Positions 1-7,880 of a stretch of 35,768 bases of DNA are shown here, piece by piece. Each line of letters starts with the position of its first letter. Position 1 is the first letter of the stretch. The stretch spans positions 1 through 35,768 of the forward strand of contig JBBILW010000005.1 of assembly GCA_037444725.1 (NCBI GenBank), in the 5' to 3' direction. The position numbers and the translations under genes were made by a program. Origin of the DNA: CAIKKG01 sp037444725 (GTDB lineage Bacteria; Patescibacteriota; Minisyncoccia; UBA6257; GWB1-50-10). Below the pieces are notes generated by a model that had not been told where the DNA came from, made no database searches, and saw nothing but the letters and a program-made list of their open reading frames with translations.

Positions 1-2
1 GT

Positions 3-905
3 TTAGGCGTTTATATACCACACGCCCACGAGAATAAGCGCCACCGCTGCTGCTTTTATAAGAAGCGTCCCCTTCTCGATATCCTCCTTTATAAAACGCG
101 GGAACCACGTGGAAAGCACCACACCAAGAATGAGCGCGAAGAACGGCATTGTGCTTACAAGAGATGAAGCGACCGCAAGCGCCGGCGCTATCGTAATTGC
201 GTAATACCCCACGAGCGTGGCGCCAAGGTAGAGCAGCTCATTGCCGATAATTATTGCCCATGCGTATGGCTTGATTGTGGGAATATCCAGCGAAAATCCT
301 TTTTTGAATGCAGGAATAAGAAGCAGTGCAAATGCGCCGATGCCTGCCCCGAAATACTGGTACGCGACCGATGTTTCAAATCCGTAGACGCCGGAAACAT
401 AGCGGAGAATTACCGAAGGCGTCGCCCACATAATACTCGCCATGAGCACCCATCCTGATGATTTCCGCAATTGAACATCCAAAAAATGCCCTTTCTTTGC
501 GGACACGAGATATGCGCCGAGCAGTACGAGCGCCGAACCTGCGAGCTCATTTACCGAAAGCCGTTCACCGAGAAATACGTACGACATTGCATACACAATG
601 ACCGGAATTATCTGAAAGGCAGGAGTGACCCGCGAAACATCATCGAGCATGATAGCCCTTACGTATGGCAAAAGTGCAAGCGATACGAAAAGTCCCGCAA
701 CCGTCATAAGTGCGGCATCATGCAACGGAAGCAGCGGCGCGCCCTGCCGGTAAAACATGTAGAGCGAGAATGGAAGCGAAATGAAACCACCCAAAATGAC
801 ATAGGTTGCGTAATGCTTCACATGCTTTTCAACCATGTACTTATCAATAAAGCTCGATGACGCGTAGAGTACGGGCGCCAAGAGCGCGAAAAACATCCAT
901 GACAT
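3..905 (-). CDS. EamA/DMT-family membrane transporter
   Basis: Complete 300-residue polytopic protein with about ten hydrophobic segments in two similar halves, the usual size and layout of the drug/metabolite transporter superfamily (EamA). The first half holds the recognisable segment around 'VTPAFQIIPVIVYAMSYVF' followed by LGERLS, typical of EamA helices 3-5. Substrate cannot be read from sequence; family members export amino acids, metabolites or drugs. The stop TAA is at 3-5, just inside the window edge. Start: a TACAAT box (912-917) lies six bases before this ATG with no Shine-Dalgarno site, so the mRNA is probably leaderless. Divergent from the DoxX gene. Family call is firm, substrate unknown. 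Confidence 0.88.
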   Translation of the reverse strand: MSWMFFALLAPVLYASSSFIDKYMVEKHVKHYATYVILGGFISLPFSLYMFYRQGAPLLPLHDAALMTVAGLFVSLALLPYVRAIMLDDVSRVTPAFQIIPVIVYAMSYVFLGERLSVNELAGSALVLLGAYLVSAKKGHFLDVQLRKSSGWVLMASIMWATPSVILRYVSGVYGFETSVAYQYFGAGIGAFALLLIPAFKKGFSLDIPTIKPYAWAIIIGNELLYLGATLVGYYAITIAPALAVASSLVSTMPFFALILGVVLSTWFPRFIKEDIEKGTLLIKAAAVALILVGVWYINA

Positions 906-958
906 ACATCAATTGTATCGCAAATTCGGAATTCCGATATGGTATGCTAAAAAGTAAT

Positions 959-1411
959 ATGAATAAGAACATAAGGGTACCGGTGCTCTTGCTAAGACTC
1001 TCGTTAGGGGTCGTTTTCTTTTACACGGGGGTAGTAAAGGTTCTCACGCCAAACTGGTCGGCGGGGGGCTACTTGAACAGCGCAAAGACGTTTGCCCCGC
1101 TTTATCAGTGGTTCGGAAACGCTTCAAACGTAGGCTGGGTATCAACGTTGAACGAATGGGGCCTTTTACTTATCGGCCTCGCACTTCTCACCGGACTCTA
1201 TGTCCGTTGGGCATCGCTTGGCGGCATGACGCTTATGGCGCTTTACTACTTCCCCGTGCTCACCTTCCCCTTTGTGAGCAAAACAAGCTTCCTCGTTGAT
1301 GAACATGTTATCTATTTCCTCGTGTTTATGATTCTCTTTGCGACGCATGCAGGAGAATACTTCGGACTTGATAGCGAACTCAAGAAACGCGGATTCGGTA
1401 AACTCGTATAG
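959..1411 (+). CDS. DoxX-family membrane protein
   Basis: A 150-residue protein with four predicted membrane helices beginning with 'RLSLGVVFFYTGVVKVLTP', the typical DoxX opening (R-x-x-lG-hhF-x-xGhxKl). DoxX proteins are small inner-membrane proteins linked to quinone/thiosulfate or redox-stress functions in some bacteria; the role here is unknown. The open frame extends upstream to 857, but I choose ATG 959 because the preceding residues are not hydrophobic or conserved and a TATGCT box lies shortly upstream (about 952-957 by eye), which would leave almost no leader. It overlaps nothing and ends seven bases before a bidirectional terminator shared with the convergent DUF5666-like gene. Confidence 0.8.
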   Translation: MNKNIRVPVLLLRLSLGVVFFYTGVVKVLTPNWSAGGYLNSAKTFAPLYQWFGNASNVGWVSTLNEWGLLLIGLALLTGLYVRWASLGGMTLMALYYFPVLTFPFVSKTSFLVDEHVIYFLVFMILFATHAGEYFGLDSELKKRGFGKLV

Positions 1412-1417
1412 CATTTA

Positions 1418-1452
1418 ACAAAAAACCCGCGCCTCATGCGCGGGTTTTTTGT
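1418..1452. terminator. bidirectional rho-independent terminator
   Basis: A-tract, hairpin with stem CCCGCG/CGCGGG around the loop CCTCAT, then a T-tract. It sits between the convergent ends of the DoxX gene (1411) and the DUF5666-like gene (1454) and has an A/T tract on each side, so it can serve both. Confidence 0.85.
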
Positions 1453-1453
1453 T

Positions 1454-1867
1454 TTATCTCACCGTAGGGCGAGGCATATCCGTACGCAGCTGGATAGTCT
1501 GCGCCGTCACGCTCCCATCGCTGTTTGGGGTGCCTGATACCGTGACCTGCTTCCCCGCGACAACATCCGCAATCGTTCCATCAACCGACTTCGATATTTT
1601 CGTTGAAGGTGAAAAGAAAACAAATCGCGTACCTCCGTCCTGCATTTTGAGCGTAATACTCTTATCGTCGACGCTCACGACCTCACCGCCCACAAAGCCG
1701 CCGTTCATAAACCCCCCCTGTCGTCCCGTACGCGCACCGCTAAATGTTCCGCGTCCGCCCGTCTGCACGTTTGTTTGCGCATACTGCGTACCGCTCCAAA
1801 ATGCTATTGCCGCTATCACAACCGCACCACCAATATACGCCCACAGATTTTTTGCTTTTATTGTCAT
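1454..1867 (-). CDS. DUF5666-like membrane-anchored protein (distal copy)
   Basis: A 137-residue protein: N-terminal membrane segment (residues about 10-27), a Gly/Arg-rich low-complexity linker (about 37-60), and a small beta-rich domain beginning GGEVVSVDDKSITLKMQDGG and ending near DGSVTAQTIQLR. That pattern (G-x-V-x-S-h-x-x-x-x-h-x-h, a charged turn, then hxxGxxVxVxGxxxxDGShxAxxI) matches DUF5666-type domains, which are extracytoplasmic and of unknown function. It is the last gene of the ECF sigma/MacAB-like operon, six bases after the permease, and is related in layout to the protein at 5464-5964 of the same operon. Probably an extracytoplasmic accessory factor of the transporter; that is inference. 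Confidence 0.7.
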   Translation of the reverse strand: MTIKAKNLWAYIGGAVVIAAIAFWSGTQYAQTNVQTGGRGTFSGARTGRQGGFMNGGFVGGEVVSVDDKSITLKMQDGGTRFVFFSPSTKISKSVDGTIADVVAGKQVTVSGTPNSDGSVTAQTIQLRTDMPRPTVR

Positions 1868-1873
1868 ATTTAT

Positions 1874-3097
1874 TTATTCGTATCGCAAAGCCTCTATCGG
1901 ATTAAGGCTCGCCGCTCGGCGCGCAGGGTAATATCCAAATACGATACCGATTGTCGCTGACACACCGAATGCGAGCAGTACTGACGCCAGTGATATGCTC
2001 GTTGCAATCGAAGCGAATGCGGTCACGCCCCAGGCAAGCAGCGCGCCGAACAATACACCGATAACTCCGCCTGAAACCGTAAGCGCCACCGACTCCCACA
2101 GAAACTGCGTGCTTATGTCCGATTTCTTCGCACCTATCGCCTTTCGAAGGCCGATTTCGCGCGTGCGCTCGGTAACCGTCGTGAGCATCATATTCATAAT
2201 GCCGATGCCGCCCACAAGGAGCGAGATGCCTGCGATAGCACCAAGAAGTACGGTAAACACTCCCGTGACCGACGAGGCGGTAGCCACAATGTCCGACTGA
2301 TTGAGAATATTGAAATCCGCCTGCGAGGGGTCAGAAATCTTATGCCTCATGAGCAATAAATCTTTCACCTGCTGCTGGATGAGATACATCGATTGCGCGT
2401 CCTGCGCGGCAATACTTATCGAGGTCACGTACGTATCGCCTGCTAAGTAACGCTGAGCCGTTGAGAGCGGGACGAATACCATATCGTCCTGGCTGCCGAA
2501 TCCGCTTGAGCCCTTCGCTTTCGTGATGCCGATAATCTTAAAATCCACTTTATTGATGCGTATGGTCTGCCCGATTGCATCGCTATCCACGCCAAAGAGA
2601 TCGTCGCGCACGGTGGGGCCAAGCACCGCAACACGCGAGAGCGCACGGATGTTCTGATCAGAAATGAACGCACCCTGGTCGACTTCTATATTTCTGACGA
2701 TGGGGTACGCCGCAACGGTGCCAACGACTTGCGTATTCGTGTTCGTGCCCTTAGCCGTTACCTGATAACGGCGCGAGATTTCCGGCGCCACGCCCTTCGC
2801 TAGGCTCACTTCTTTTATGATGGCGTCCGCATCTTCCTGCTTCAGTGACTGCGCCGTACCGCGACCCTGGCTCACCTGAATGCCGGGACCTCGCTGCGCG
2901 CCCGGACTCACGATGAGAAGATTGGAACCGATTGCCTGGATATTTGCCTCGACAGAACTTTGCACTCCCTGGCCAATCGACACCATGGCAATAACCGAGC
3001 CGATACCAATGACGATACCGAGCATGGTGAGCCCCGTGCGCACTTTATTTACGGTGAGCGATGAATATGTTTCTGCAATTAAATCAGGGATGGTCAT
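1874..3097 (-). CDS. MacB-like ABC transporter permease (FtsX domain)
   Basis: A 407-residue permease with the MacB arrangement: one N-terminal membrane helix (about 20-45, following the conserved KVRTGLTMLGIVIGIGSVI), a large extracytoplasmic MacB_PCD-type domain (about 50-270), then three helices forming the FtsX domain (about 275-400), including ERTREIGLRKAIGAKKSDI, the cytoplasmic coupling motif. Stop codon of the ATPase gene and start codon of this gene overlap as TAATG, so translation is coupled. MacB proteins are mechanotransmitters that drive export of substrates handed over by a MacA adaptor. In a bacterium presumed to lack an outer membrane, the usual TolC partner would be absent; what is exported is not clear. 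Confidence 0.9.
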   Translation of the reverse strand: MTIPDLIAETYSSLTVNKVRTGLTMLGIVIGIGSVIAMVSIGQGVQSSVEANIQAIGSNLLIVSPGAQRGPGIQVSQGRGTAQSLKQEDADAIIKEVSLAKGVAPEISRRYQVTAKGTNTNTQVVGTVAAYPIVRNIEVDQGAFISDQNIRALSRVAVLGPTVRDDLFGVDSDAIGQTIRINKVDFKIIGITKAKGSSGFGSQDDMVFVPLSTAQRYLAGDTYVTSISIAAQDAQSMYLIQQQVKDLLLMRHKISDPSQADFNILNQSDIVATASSVTGVFTVLLGAIAGISLLVGGIGIMNMMLTTVTERTREIGLRKAIGAKKSDISTQFLWESVALTVSGGVIGVLFGALLAWGVTAFASIATSISLASVLLAFGVSATIGIVFGYYPARRAASLNPIEALRYE

Positions 3098-3813
3098 TAT
3101 GCGTGTTTATGGTGGTCGGCGATGCGTTTGTTGGCATTCTTTTTATCTTCAAGAATTACGCCGTCCTGAATATGAATGATGCGGTCGGCGTGCTCCGCAA
3201 CATATTTTTCGTGTGTGATAAGCACGATGGTGTGCGTATGATTTTTATTGAGCTCTTCGAATGTGCTGAGCACGATTTCGCCCGTCTTTGTGTCGAGGTT
3301 TCCCGTCGGCTCGTCGGCAAAAATAATACTCGGATTGTTTACGAGCGCGCGTGCGATTGCAACGCGCTGCATCTGCCCGCCCGAGAGCTGATTCGAAAGA
3401 TGATACCAGCGATCTTCCTCGAGCCCTGCCGCCACGAGTGCCTTAGCCGCCTTCGCCTCCCGTTCCGCATGCGGCACGCCTGCGTAAAGCAACGGAAGCG
3501 ATACGTTCCTCAGCACGCTTGCGCGTGAGAGAAGATTGAACGCCTGAAACACGAAGCCGATTTTATTTTTGCGCACATCGGCAAGTTCATCGTCGGAAAG
3601 TTTTGAAACGTCTTTATTATCCAGCTTGTACGTACCTGACGTAGGCGAATCGAGCGCGCCAAGAATATGCATAAGCGTCGATTTTCCAGACCCCGAAGGG
3701 CCCATGATGGCGACGTACTCGCCGTCTTCAATGGTGAACGAGACGCCCTTCAGCACTTCCGTTTCCATCGTGCCTGAGCGGTACGTTTTTGTTATGTTTT
3801 TGCACTCAATCAT
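3097..3813 (-). CDS. MacB/LolD-type ABC transporter ATPase
   Basis: A 238-residue nucleotide-binding protein with Walker A GPSGSGKST, Q-loop in GFVFQAFNLL, signature LSGGQMQR, Walker B IIFADEPTGNLD and switch histidine in LITHE. The 'ADEPTGNLD' and 'FQxFNLL' motifs place it in the MacB/LolD/FtsE group. It energises the permease encoded directly downstream with a one-base overlap; the MacA-like adaptor gene ends nine bases upstream. The C-terminus carries a short Lys/His-rich tail after the last conserved motif. Family assignment is secure. Confidence 0.93.
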   Translation of the reverse strand: MIECKNITKTYRSGTMETEVLKGVSFTIEDGEYVAIMGPSGSGKSTLMHILGALDSPTSGTYKLDNKDVSKLSDDELADVRKNKIGFVFQAFNLLSRASVLRNVSLPLLYAGVPHAEREAKAAKALVAAGLEEDRWYHLSNQLSGGQMQRVAIARALVNNPSIIFADEPTGNLDTKTGEIVLSTFEELNKNHTHTIVLITHEKYVAEHADRIIHIQDGVILEDKKNANKRIADHHKHA

Positions 3814-3822
3814 GTGCGCTTA

Positions 3823-5457
3823 TTATCTGCCGCCGCCAAGACCGGGGAGCCTAATGCCTCCGCCCTGTGACGACTGCGTTGTTTGCGTGGACGCCGTTAC
3901 GCTTCGCACCACCACCGTATCTCCTTCATTCAAACCGCTCACAATTTCCGTCATCGTATCATTCACCGCTCCTACCTGAACGGTCTGCCGTTTCGTCACG
4001 AGCGTTCCCGTTTCGGTCTGCGAAGACGTGCCGTTTGCCGCGAGCGAGCTCTTTGTCATGTCCACCACTTCGACATACGATTCATTGTTCTGCGACTTAA
4101 CGGCGCTGTTTGGCACCAGTATCACGTCCTGACGGACATTGGTGATAATAGCCGCGGACACGCTCATTCCCGGGAGCACGCGCTTGTCTGATGCATCGAG
4201 GCCGATTTTTACGTTATAAGTAACGACGCCCTGGCTCACTGTGCCGATAGAATCCATTTCGATGACTTTTCCCGTGAGACTCAATCCGTCGATTGCATCG
4301 AACGTGAGCGTCGCCTTCTGTCCTACTTTTACTTTTGAAATGTCGACTTCGTTGAGAGAAATCGTCGCGTAGCGTCCCGAAGAAATAATCGTTGCAAATG
4401 TGGCGCCCGGCGATGCAGTATCGCCCACCTTCGGCACGATATTTGCGACAACGCCTGAAAACGGCGCGCGAATAATGTAATTTGCGAGCGCGTCATTCGC
4501 ATCCGCAAGCGCATTTTCACGCTGTTGAAGCGAAAGCTCCTGAGAAGCGATGTTTAACGGCGCATTCGAAATAGATGAAATGTCCGCTGAAAGCGCAGTG
4601 ATGTGAGGATTAATTATCGAGGTGAAATTCGAAAGATTTGATTTGTACTTTGTTATGAGCGTCGCGTACGCAGGAAAGAGCGTCTTGCCGTGCTGCGCGT
4701 AATAATTATTTACGTAATCAAGCACGTTCGTTGCGTTCTTAACCGCATCGGCAATCTTTGTGGACGTATCCGACGTCTTCTCCATAAATGCGACAATTTT
4801 GTCCTGAGAATCCGTGCGGCTCAGCAATTGGTAACTCGCAAACGTGTCATCGTACGCCGCGCGTGCCGACTGATAGCTGTTCTCTGCCGCAGTGACAAGC
4901 GGAGTCATGCTGTCCTTGTCTTGCGGATCCACGAGATTCAAATATGAGACGATTGTTTTGTCGTGCAATGCGTCGCTCAAACCGGCAATAACGGTGGGGA
5001 GATCGAGAAATGTATTCGAGATATCGTTGTATCCGTCCGAAACGAGTTTATCGATGTTTGCCCCCGACTCCTTAAGAATCGTCAACTGTAATTTTGCCGA
5101 ATCGAGATTCACTGCTGCGTCGCGAACCGCTTTGCTTGCATCCTGAGTATCGAGGCGCCCGAGTATCTGTCCCGCATAGACATACTGCCCATTGCTTACG
5201 GGTATGGAAACAATGCGGCCCGTACCTTCAGGCTTCACATCAATCTGATTTAGCGCTGAAATCTGGCCCGTTCCAGAAACGGATACGACAAGCGTTCCTT
5301 TTTCCGCCTGCTGTGTGACGTACTGCGTCGCAGAGGCCGTACCCTTGTACTTCGAATAGCCGTAGTATCCGCCTCCCACAATGACGAGCGCGATAATACC
5401 CGCAATCATTTTGTGCGCCGCAATCCAGCTGAATACAGACTTGATGTTTATGCGCAT
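3823..5457 (-). CDS. MacA-like periplasmic adaptor (HlyD/RND family)
   Basis: A 544-residue membrane-fusion protein: single N-terminal membrane helix (about 15-33), first half of the lipoyl/barrel-sandwich domain (PEGTGRIVSIPVSNGQYVYAG, about 73-95), a long helical region (about 115-330), second lipoyl half (IIRAPFSGVVANIVPKVGDT), beta-barrel (ATISLNEVDISKVKVGQKA) and membrane-proximal domain, then a Gly/Gln-rich tail. Family members bridge the transporter to downstream envelope components. The helical insert is much longer than the short hairpin of E. coli MacA, which may suit a thick single-membrane envelope. It is adjacent to its ATPase and permease, and follows the DUF5666-like gene by six bases. 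Confidence 0.9.
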   Translation of the reverse strand: MRINIKSVFSWIAAHKMIAGIIALVIVGGGYYGYSKYKGTASATQYVTQQAEKGTLVVSVSGTGQISALNQIDVKPEGTGRIVSIPVSNGQYVYAGQILGRLDTQDASKAVRDAAVNLDSAKLQLTILKESGANIDKLVSDGYNDISNTFLDLPTVIAGLSDALHDKTIVSYLNLVDPQDKDSMTPLVTAAENSYQSARAAYDDTFASYQLLSRTDSQDKIVAFMEKTSDTSTKIADAVKNATNVLDYVNNYYAQHGKTLFPAYATLITKYKSNLSNFTSIINPHITALSADISSISNAPLNIASQELSLQQRENALADANDALANYIIRAPFSGVVANIVPKVGDTASPGATFATIISSGRYATISLNEVDISKVKVGQKATLTFDAIDGLSLTGKVIEMDSIGTVSQGVVTYNVKIGLDASDKRVLPGMSVSAAIITNVRQDVILVPNSAVKSQNNESYVEVVDMTKSSLAANGTSSQTETGTLVTKRQTVQVGAVNDTMTEIVSGLNEGDTVVVRSVTASTQTTQSSQGGGIRLPGLGGGR

Positions 5458-5463
5458 GAGAAA

Positions 5464-5964
5464 TTAGTACCAGGTGCTTGAAGTTGAGACCGCAGGAAGC
5501 TGCATTGGCATCACCCTTACCAATCGCGCATCTACAACGCCCGCATCATTGGGAGCGCCAATCACCATCACAAACATTCCAGGGCTTAATTCTTCATACG
5601 GAAACACTCCATGATACATGCGCACTGCGGTCGAGGATGATACCGCAACCACTTTTTCCGCGCCGTCCCGATCCTGCATTACGAATGTTGAGCTTGCAAC
5701 ACTGAGCACCGTGCCGCTCAATCCGTGTCCCAAAAGATAATTACCGCCAAATCTGCCTCCCATCATTCCGCCCGGGCCGTCAAAGCCGCCGCGAGGACCC
5801 ATAAAGCCGCGGTAATAACTCGCACCCCAGCGGTACGAATATTCCGCTTTGCCGAATCCCACGAATTCTCCCGCCTTGAATACTCCGAGCACTATCGCTA
5901 TTCCTCCCAAAATCCACAGCGCACGCTTCAGCGTCATCGACGCGACCCACTGTTTAATTGACAT
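5464..5964 (-). CDS. DUF5666-like membrane-anchored protein with Gly/Met/Arg-rich segment
   Basis: A 166-residue protein with a cytoplasmic N-terminus, one membrane helix (about 14-31), an aromatic and Gly/Met/Arg-rich segment (about 42-76, including GGMMGGRFGGNYLLGHG), and a small beta domain (about 80-155) with GTVLSVASSTFVMQDRDGAE and ending DARLVRVMPM. The domain has the same layout as the protein at 1454-1867 and resembles DUF5666. It lies between the putative anti-sigma gene and the MacA-like gene in the same direction. The Gly/Met-rich segment could bind metals such as copper, but there is no direct evidence for that. Confidence 0.65.
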   Translation of the reverse strand: MSIKQWVASMTLKRALWILGGIAIVLGVFKAGEFVGFGKAEYSYRWGASYYRGFMGPRGGFDGPGGMMGGRFGGNYLLGHGLSGTVLSVASSTFVMQDRDGAEKVVAVSSSTAVRMYHGVFPYEELSPGMFVMVIGAPNDAGVVDARLVRVMPMQLPAVSTSSTWY

Positions 5965-5992
5965 ATATTTTTTGTGTATTGATTAATGTTGT

Positions 5993-6412
5993 TTATGAAT
6001 GCGCAAACCCAGACCTGCCCCACATCGACCGCACGTCGTTCACTAAATATCTTGTAGAAAGAAGCATAACGAACATACTTGCCGCAACGCCCATAATGCC
6101 GAATACCGGCAATGTTTCCGCGAGCGACATCAGGAAATCCTGCCAATAGAGCGCAATGACTCCCGTATCGGAGAACAGCAACGATAAGAACTGAATGAAT
6201 CCGGATTGTGAGAACTCGGCGTATAACTCCTGCGCCGCCGGCACGAAGGCTGCGACTGAAACGAGCGCTGCAACGCCAAAAAAGACGATGCGCGCGTATG
6301 CGCCCGTCTTCCGTTCCTCACGCTCAATCCGAGCAATTATGCGGTTATAAAGCGCCGATGAAGGCTCCTTTCTCGCAATATGTGCAAACACATTTTTCGA
6401 ATCGTTCTGCAT
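5993..6412 (-). CDS. small two-helix membrane protein, candidate anti-sigma factor
   Basis: About 139 residues from ATG 6412; an in-frame ATG at 6445 would add eleven residues. I prefer 6412 because AAGGG precedes it at a plausible distance. The N-terminal 40 residues are soluble and charged (NRIIARIEREERKTGA), followed by a membrane helix (about 40-62), an amphipathic stretch and a second helix (about 100-122). It starts about 46 bases after the ECF sigma gene, in the position where anti-sigma factors usually lie. I see no zinc-binding ZAS motif (HxxxCxxC), so the anti-sigma role rests on position and topology only. Confidence 0.5.
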   Translation of the reverse strand: MQNDSKNVFAHIARKEPSSALYNRIIARIEREERKTGAYARIVFFGVAALVSVAAFVPAAQELYAEFSQSGFIQFLSLLFSDTGVIALYWQDFLMSLAETLPVFGIMGVAASMFVMLLSTRYLVNDVRSMWGRSGFAHS

Positions 6413-6458
6413 GGCTCTTGCCCTTATTACAACCTGGCCCTGCATTTTGGTGCATGGA

Positions 6459-7019
6459 CTATTTCGCCAGGTTTTTCCTCAGTAAAATAAGGGCCCGCCT
6501 ATATCTGCTTTTCACCGTATCAACGGATTCGCCGCTTAATTCGGCAATTTCTCTGAAGGTGAGCTCTTCCACGTGGTGCAGGACGACGACGGTTTGATAA
6601 TGGGGGCTGAGTGCGCGTATCGCGCCGTTTAATTCATCCGCGGTACTCTTCAGTTCGAATATAACTTCGGGCGATAGCTCATCACTCACTGTCGACTCAA
6701 TAATCTCACTGCCCTGCTCGTCACGGGCAAGATCCGCAAATACCACAGGCTTTTTTCTCTTCAGCCAATTGAGCGAAGCATTTTTTGCAATAGCAAACAG
6801 CCATGTTTTGAATTTTTTATCCGTGTCGAACGAGCGGAGGTTCTTCCACGCGGAAACGAATGCGTCCTGCGCGACATCCTCTGCATCGCCTTCGTTTCTC
6901 ACATAGAGGAATATGAAGTTATAGAGAGGCGTAAGGTAGCGGGAAACAAGCGCTTGGAATGCGCGTGCGTCGCCCGCTCTGTACTCTTTGATTAATTCTT
7001 CGTCGCTTTTTGAACTCAC
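6459..7019 (-). CDS. ECF-type RNA polymerase sigma-70 family factor
   Basis: A 186-residue protein with sigma region 2 (about 20-90: LVSRYLTPLYNFIFLYVRN, then DAEDVAQDAFVSAWKNL) and region 4 (about 125-180: SPHYQTVVVLHHVEELTFRE and GESVDTVKSRYRRAL), joined by an acidic linker. This is the ECF sigma architecture. It heads the operon of MacAB-like transporter genes and probably directs its own transcription. Start is GTG 7019: a TTAACA box (7049-7054), 17-base spacer and GATAAT (7026-7031) lie just upstream, six bases from GTG. The promoter overlaps that of the divergent lipid kinase gene. Confidence 0.92.
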   Translation of the reverse strand: MSSKSDEELIKEYRAGDARAFQALVSRYLTPLYNFIFLYVRNEGDAEDVAQDAFVSAWKNLRSFDTDKKFKTWLFAIAKNASLNWLKRKKPVVFADLARDEQGSEIIESTVSDELSPEVIFELKSTADELNGAIRALSPHYQTVVVLHHVEELTFREIAELSGESVDTVKSRYRRALILLRKNLAK

Positions 7020-7025
7020 GCGCCC

Positions 7026-7076
7026 ATTATCGCACTAATCCTCCTTTTTGTTAAAAGTCACGCAGTGCGCTACACT
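7026..7076. promoter_or_regulatory. overlapping divergent promoters for sigma factor and lipid kinase
   Basis: Minus strand: -35 TTAACA (7054-7049), 17 bases, -10 GATAAT (7031-7026), then GTG six bases later. Plus strand: -35 TTGTTA (7048-7053), 17 bases, -10 TACACT (7071-7076), then ATG nine bases later. The two -35 hexamers overlap by five bases, so polymerases starting in each direction should compete. Both transcripts would be essentially leaderless. Confidence 0.65.
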
Positions 7077-7085
7077 GGAAATACT

Positions 7086-7460
7086 ATGGAACAAAGCAAG
7101 GAGCCGGCTACCCGCCATATTCTTCACAGTTTCCGCGATGCGCTCTTCGGTCTCTTTACCGTGTGGCGTGAAGAACGGAATTTTCGCATACAAACCATCG
7201 CCGCCGTACTGGTAGTTGCCGGCATGTATTGGCTCGGATTCGATTATCTTGAAATGTCGGTGATTACTATCGCTATCGTTCTCGTGCTTACCGCCGAAAC
7301 CATCAACACCGCGTTCGAAGATGCGATGAATATGATTGAGCCGAACCATGACCCGCTCGTGGGACGGATAAAAGATATCGCCGCCGGAGCGGTGATATTG
7401 AGCGTCGTGGGAGCTATCGTTATCGGCCTTCTCGTGTTCGGCCACCACTTTTACCGCTAG
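7086..7460 (+). CDS. diacylglycerol/undecaprenol kinase family protein
   Basis: A 124-residue integral membrane protein with three helices. The conserved LTAETINTAFEDAMNMIEP motif (E-x-x-NTAhE) and the following KDIAAGAV match the DgkA/UdpK family, with the Gram-positive-type length. It phosphorylates diacylglycerol or undecaprenol with ATP at the membrane, recycling lipid carriers for cell wall or glycan synthesis; in CPR bacteria the undecaprenol kinase role seems more likely. I choose ATG 7086 over an upstream ATG at 7065 because the -10 box TACACT lies at 7071-7076, downstream of 7065. Divergent from the sigma gene. Confidence 0.88.
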   Translation: MEQSKEPATRHILHSFRDALFGLFTVWREERNFRIQTIAAVLVVAGMYWLGFDYLEMSVITIAIVLVLTAETINTAFEDAMNMIEPNHDPLVGRIKDIAAGAVILSVVGAIVIGLLVFGHHFYR

Positions 7461-7468
7461 ACTTCGAT

Positions 7469-7861
7469 TTATTTCATCCTGCCGATTACTTCAGCAACTA
7501 CCGAGCCGACGTTTACGTCGGCTTTAACGATATAGTCGACGGCTCCGAGCTTTTTCGCCAAATCAATATCCTTGTCCTGGCTCAAATTGCTCACGATAAT
7601 CACAGGAACATCCTTCCAGCTCTCCACTTTTTTCATTTCCTCAAGGAGTTCGAATCCGCTCATTCCGGGCAGCATGATATCGAGGAGTACCGCGTCAGGC
7701 GGTGCTTTTTTGAAGCGCACGAGCGTTTCCTCGGCATTGGTAGCCGTGTCCACGACAACCGATTCTTTTTCAAATCGAATCTCGTAGGCTTTTACCAAAA
7801 AGGGATCGTCTTCCACGATGAGCACCCGCCTTTTTTTAGTTGTTTTCGTTTTTACCGCCAT
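7469..7861 (-). CDS. single-domain response regulator (CheY-like)
   Basis: About 130 residues, a receiver domain alone: acidic pair VEDD near residue 18, phospho-acceptor Asp in LLDIMLPGMSG (about 61), conserved Ser in VIIVSNLS and Lys in YIVKAD. There is no DNA-binding output domain, so it must act by protein contacts or be a phosphorelay intermediate. It has a Lys-rich N-terminus. Two adjacent ATGs exist (7864 and 7861). A TATAAT box (7868-7873) stands seven bases before the second, so I use 7861. It follows the sensor kinase gene by 17 bases but seems to have its own promoter in that gap. Confidence 0.88.
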   Translation of the reverse strand: MAVKTKTTKKRRVLIVEDDPFLVKAYEIRFEKESVVVDTATNAEETLVRFKKAPPDAVLLDIMLPGMSGFELLEEMKKVESWKDVPVIIVSNLSQDKDIDLAKKLGAVDYIVKADVNVGSVVAEVIGRMK

Positions 7862-7880
7862 CATATTTATTATACCGCTC

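Noticed and set aside
857..958. Longer DoxX protein starting at 857
   Set aside because: The extra 34 residues are Arg-rich and unconserved, and the probable -10 box lies downstream of that start.
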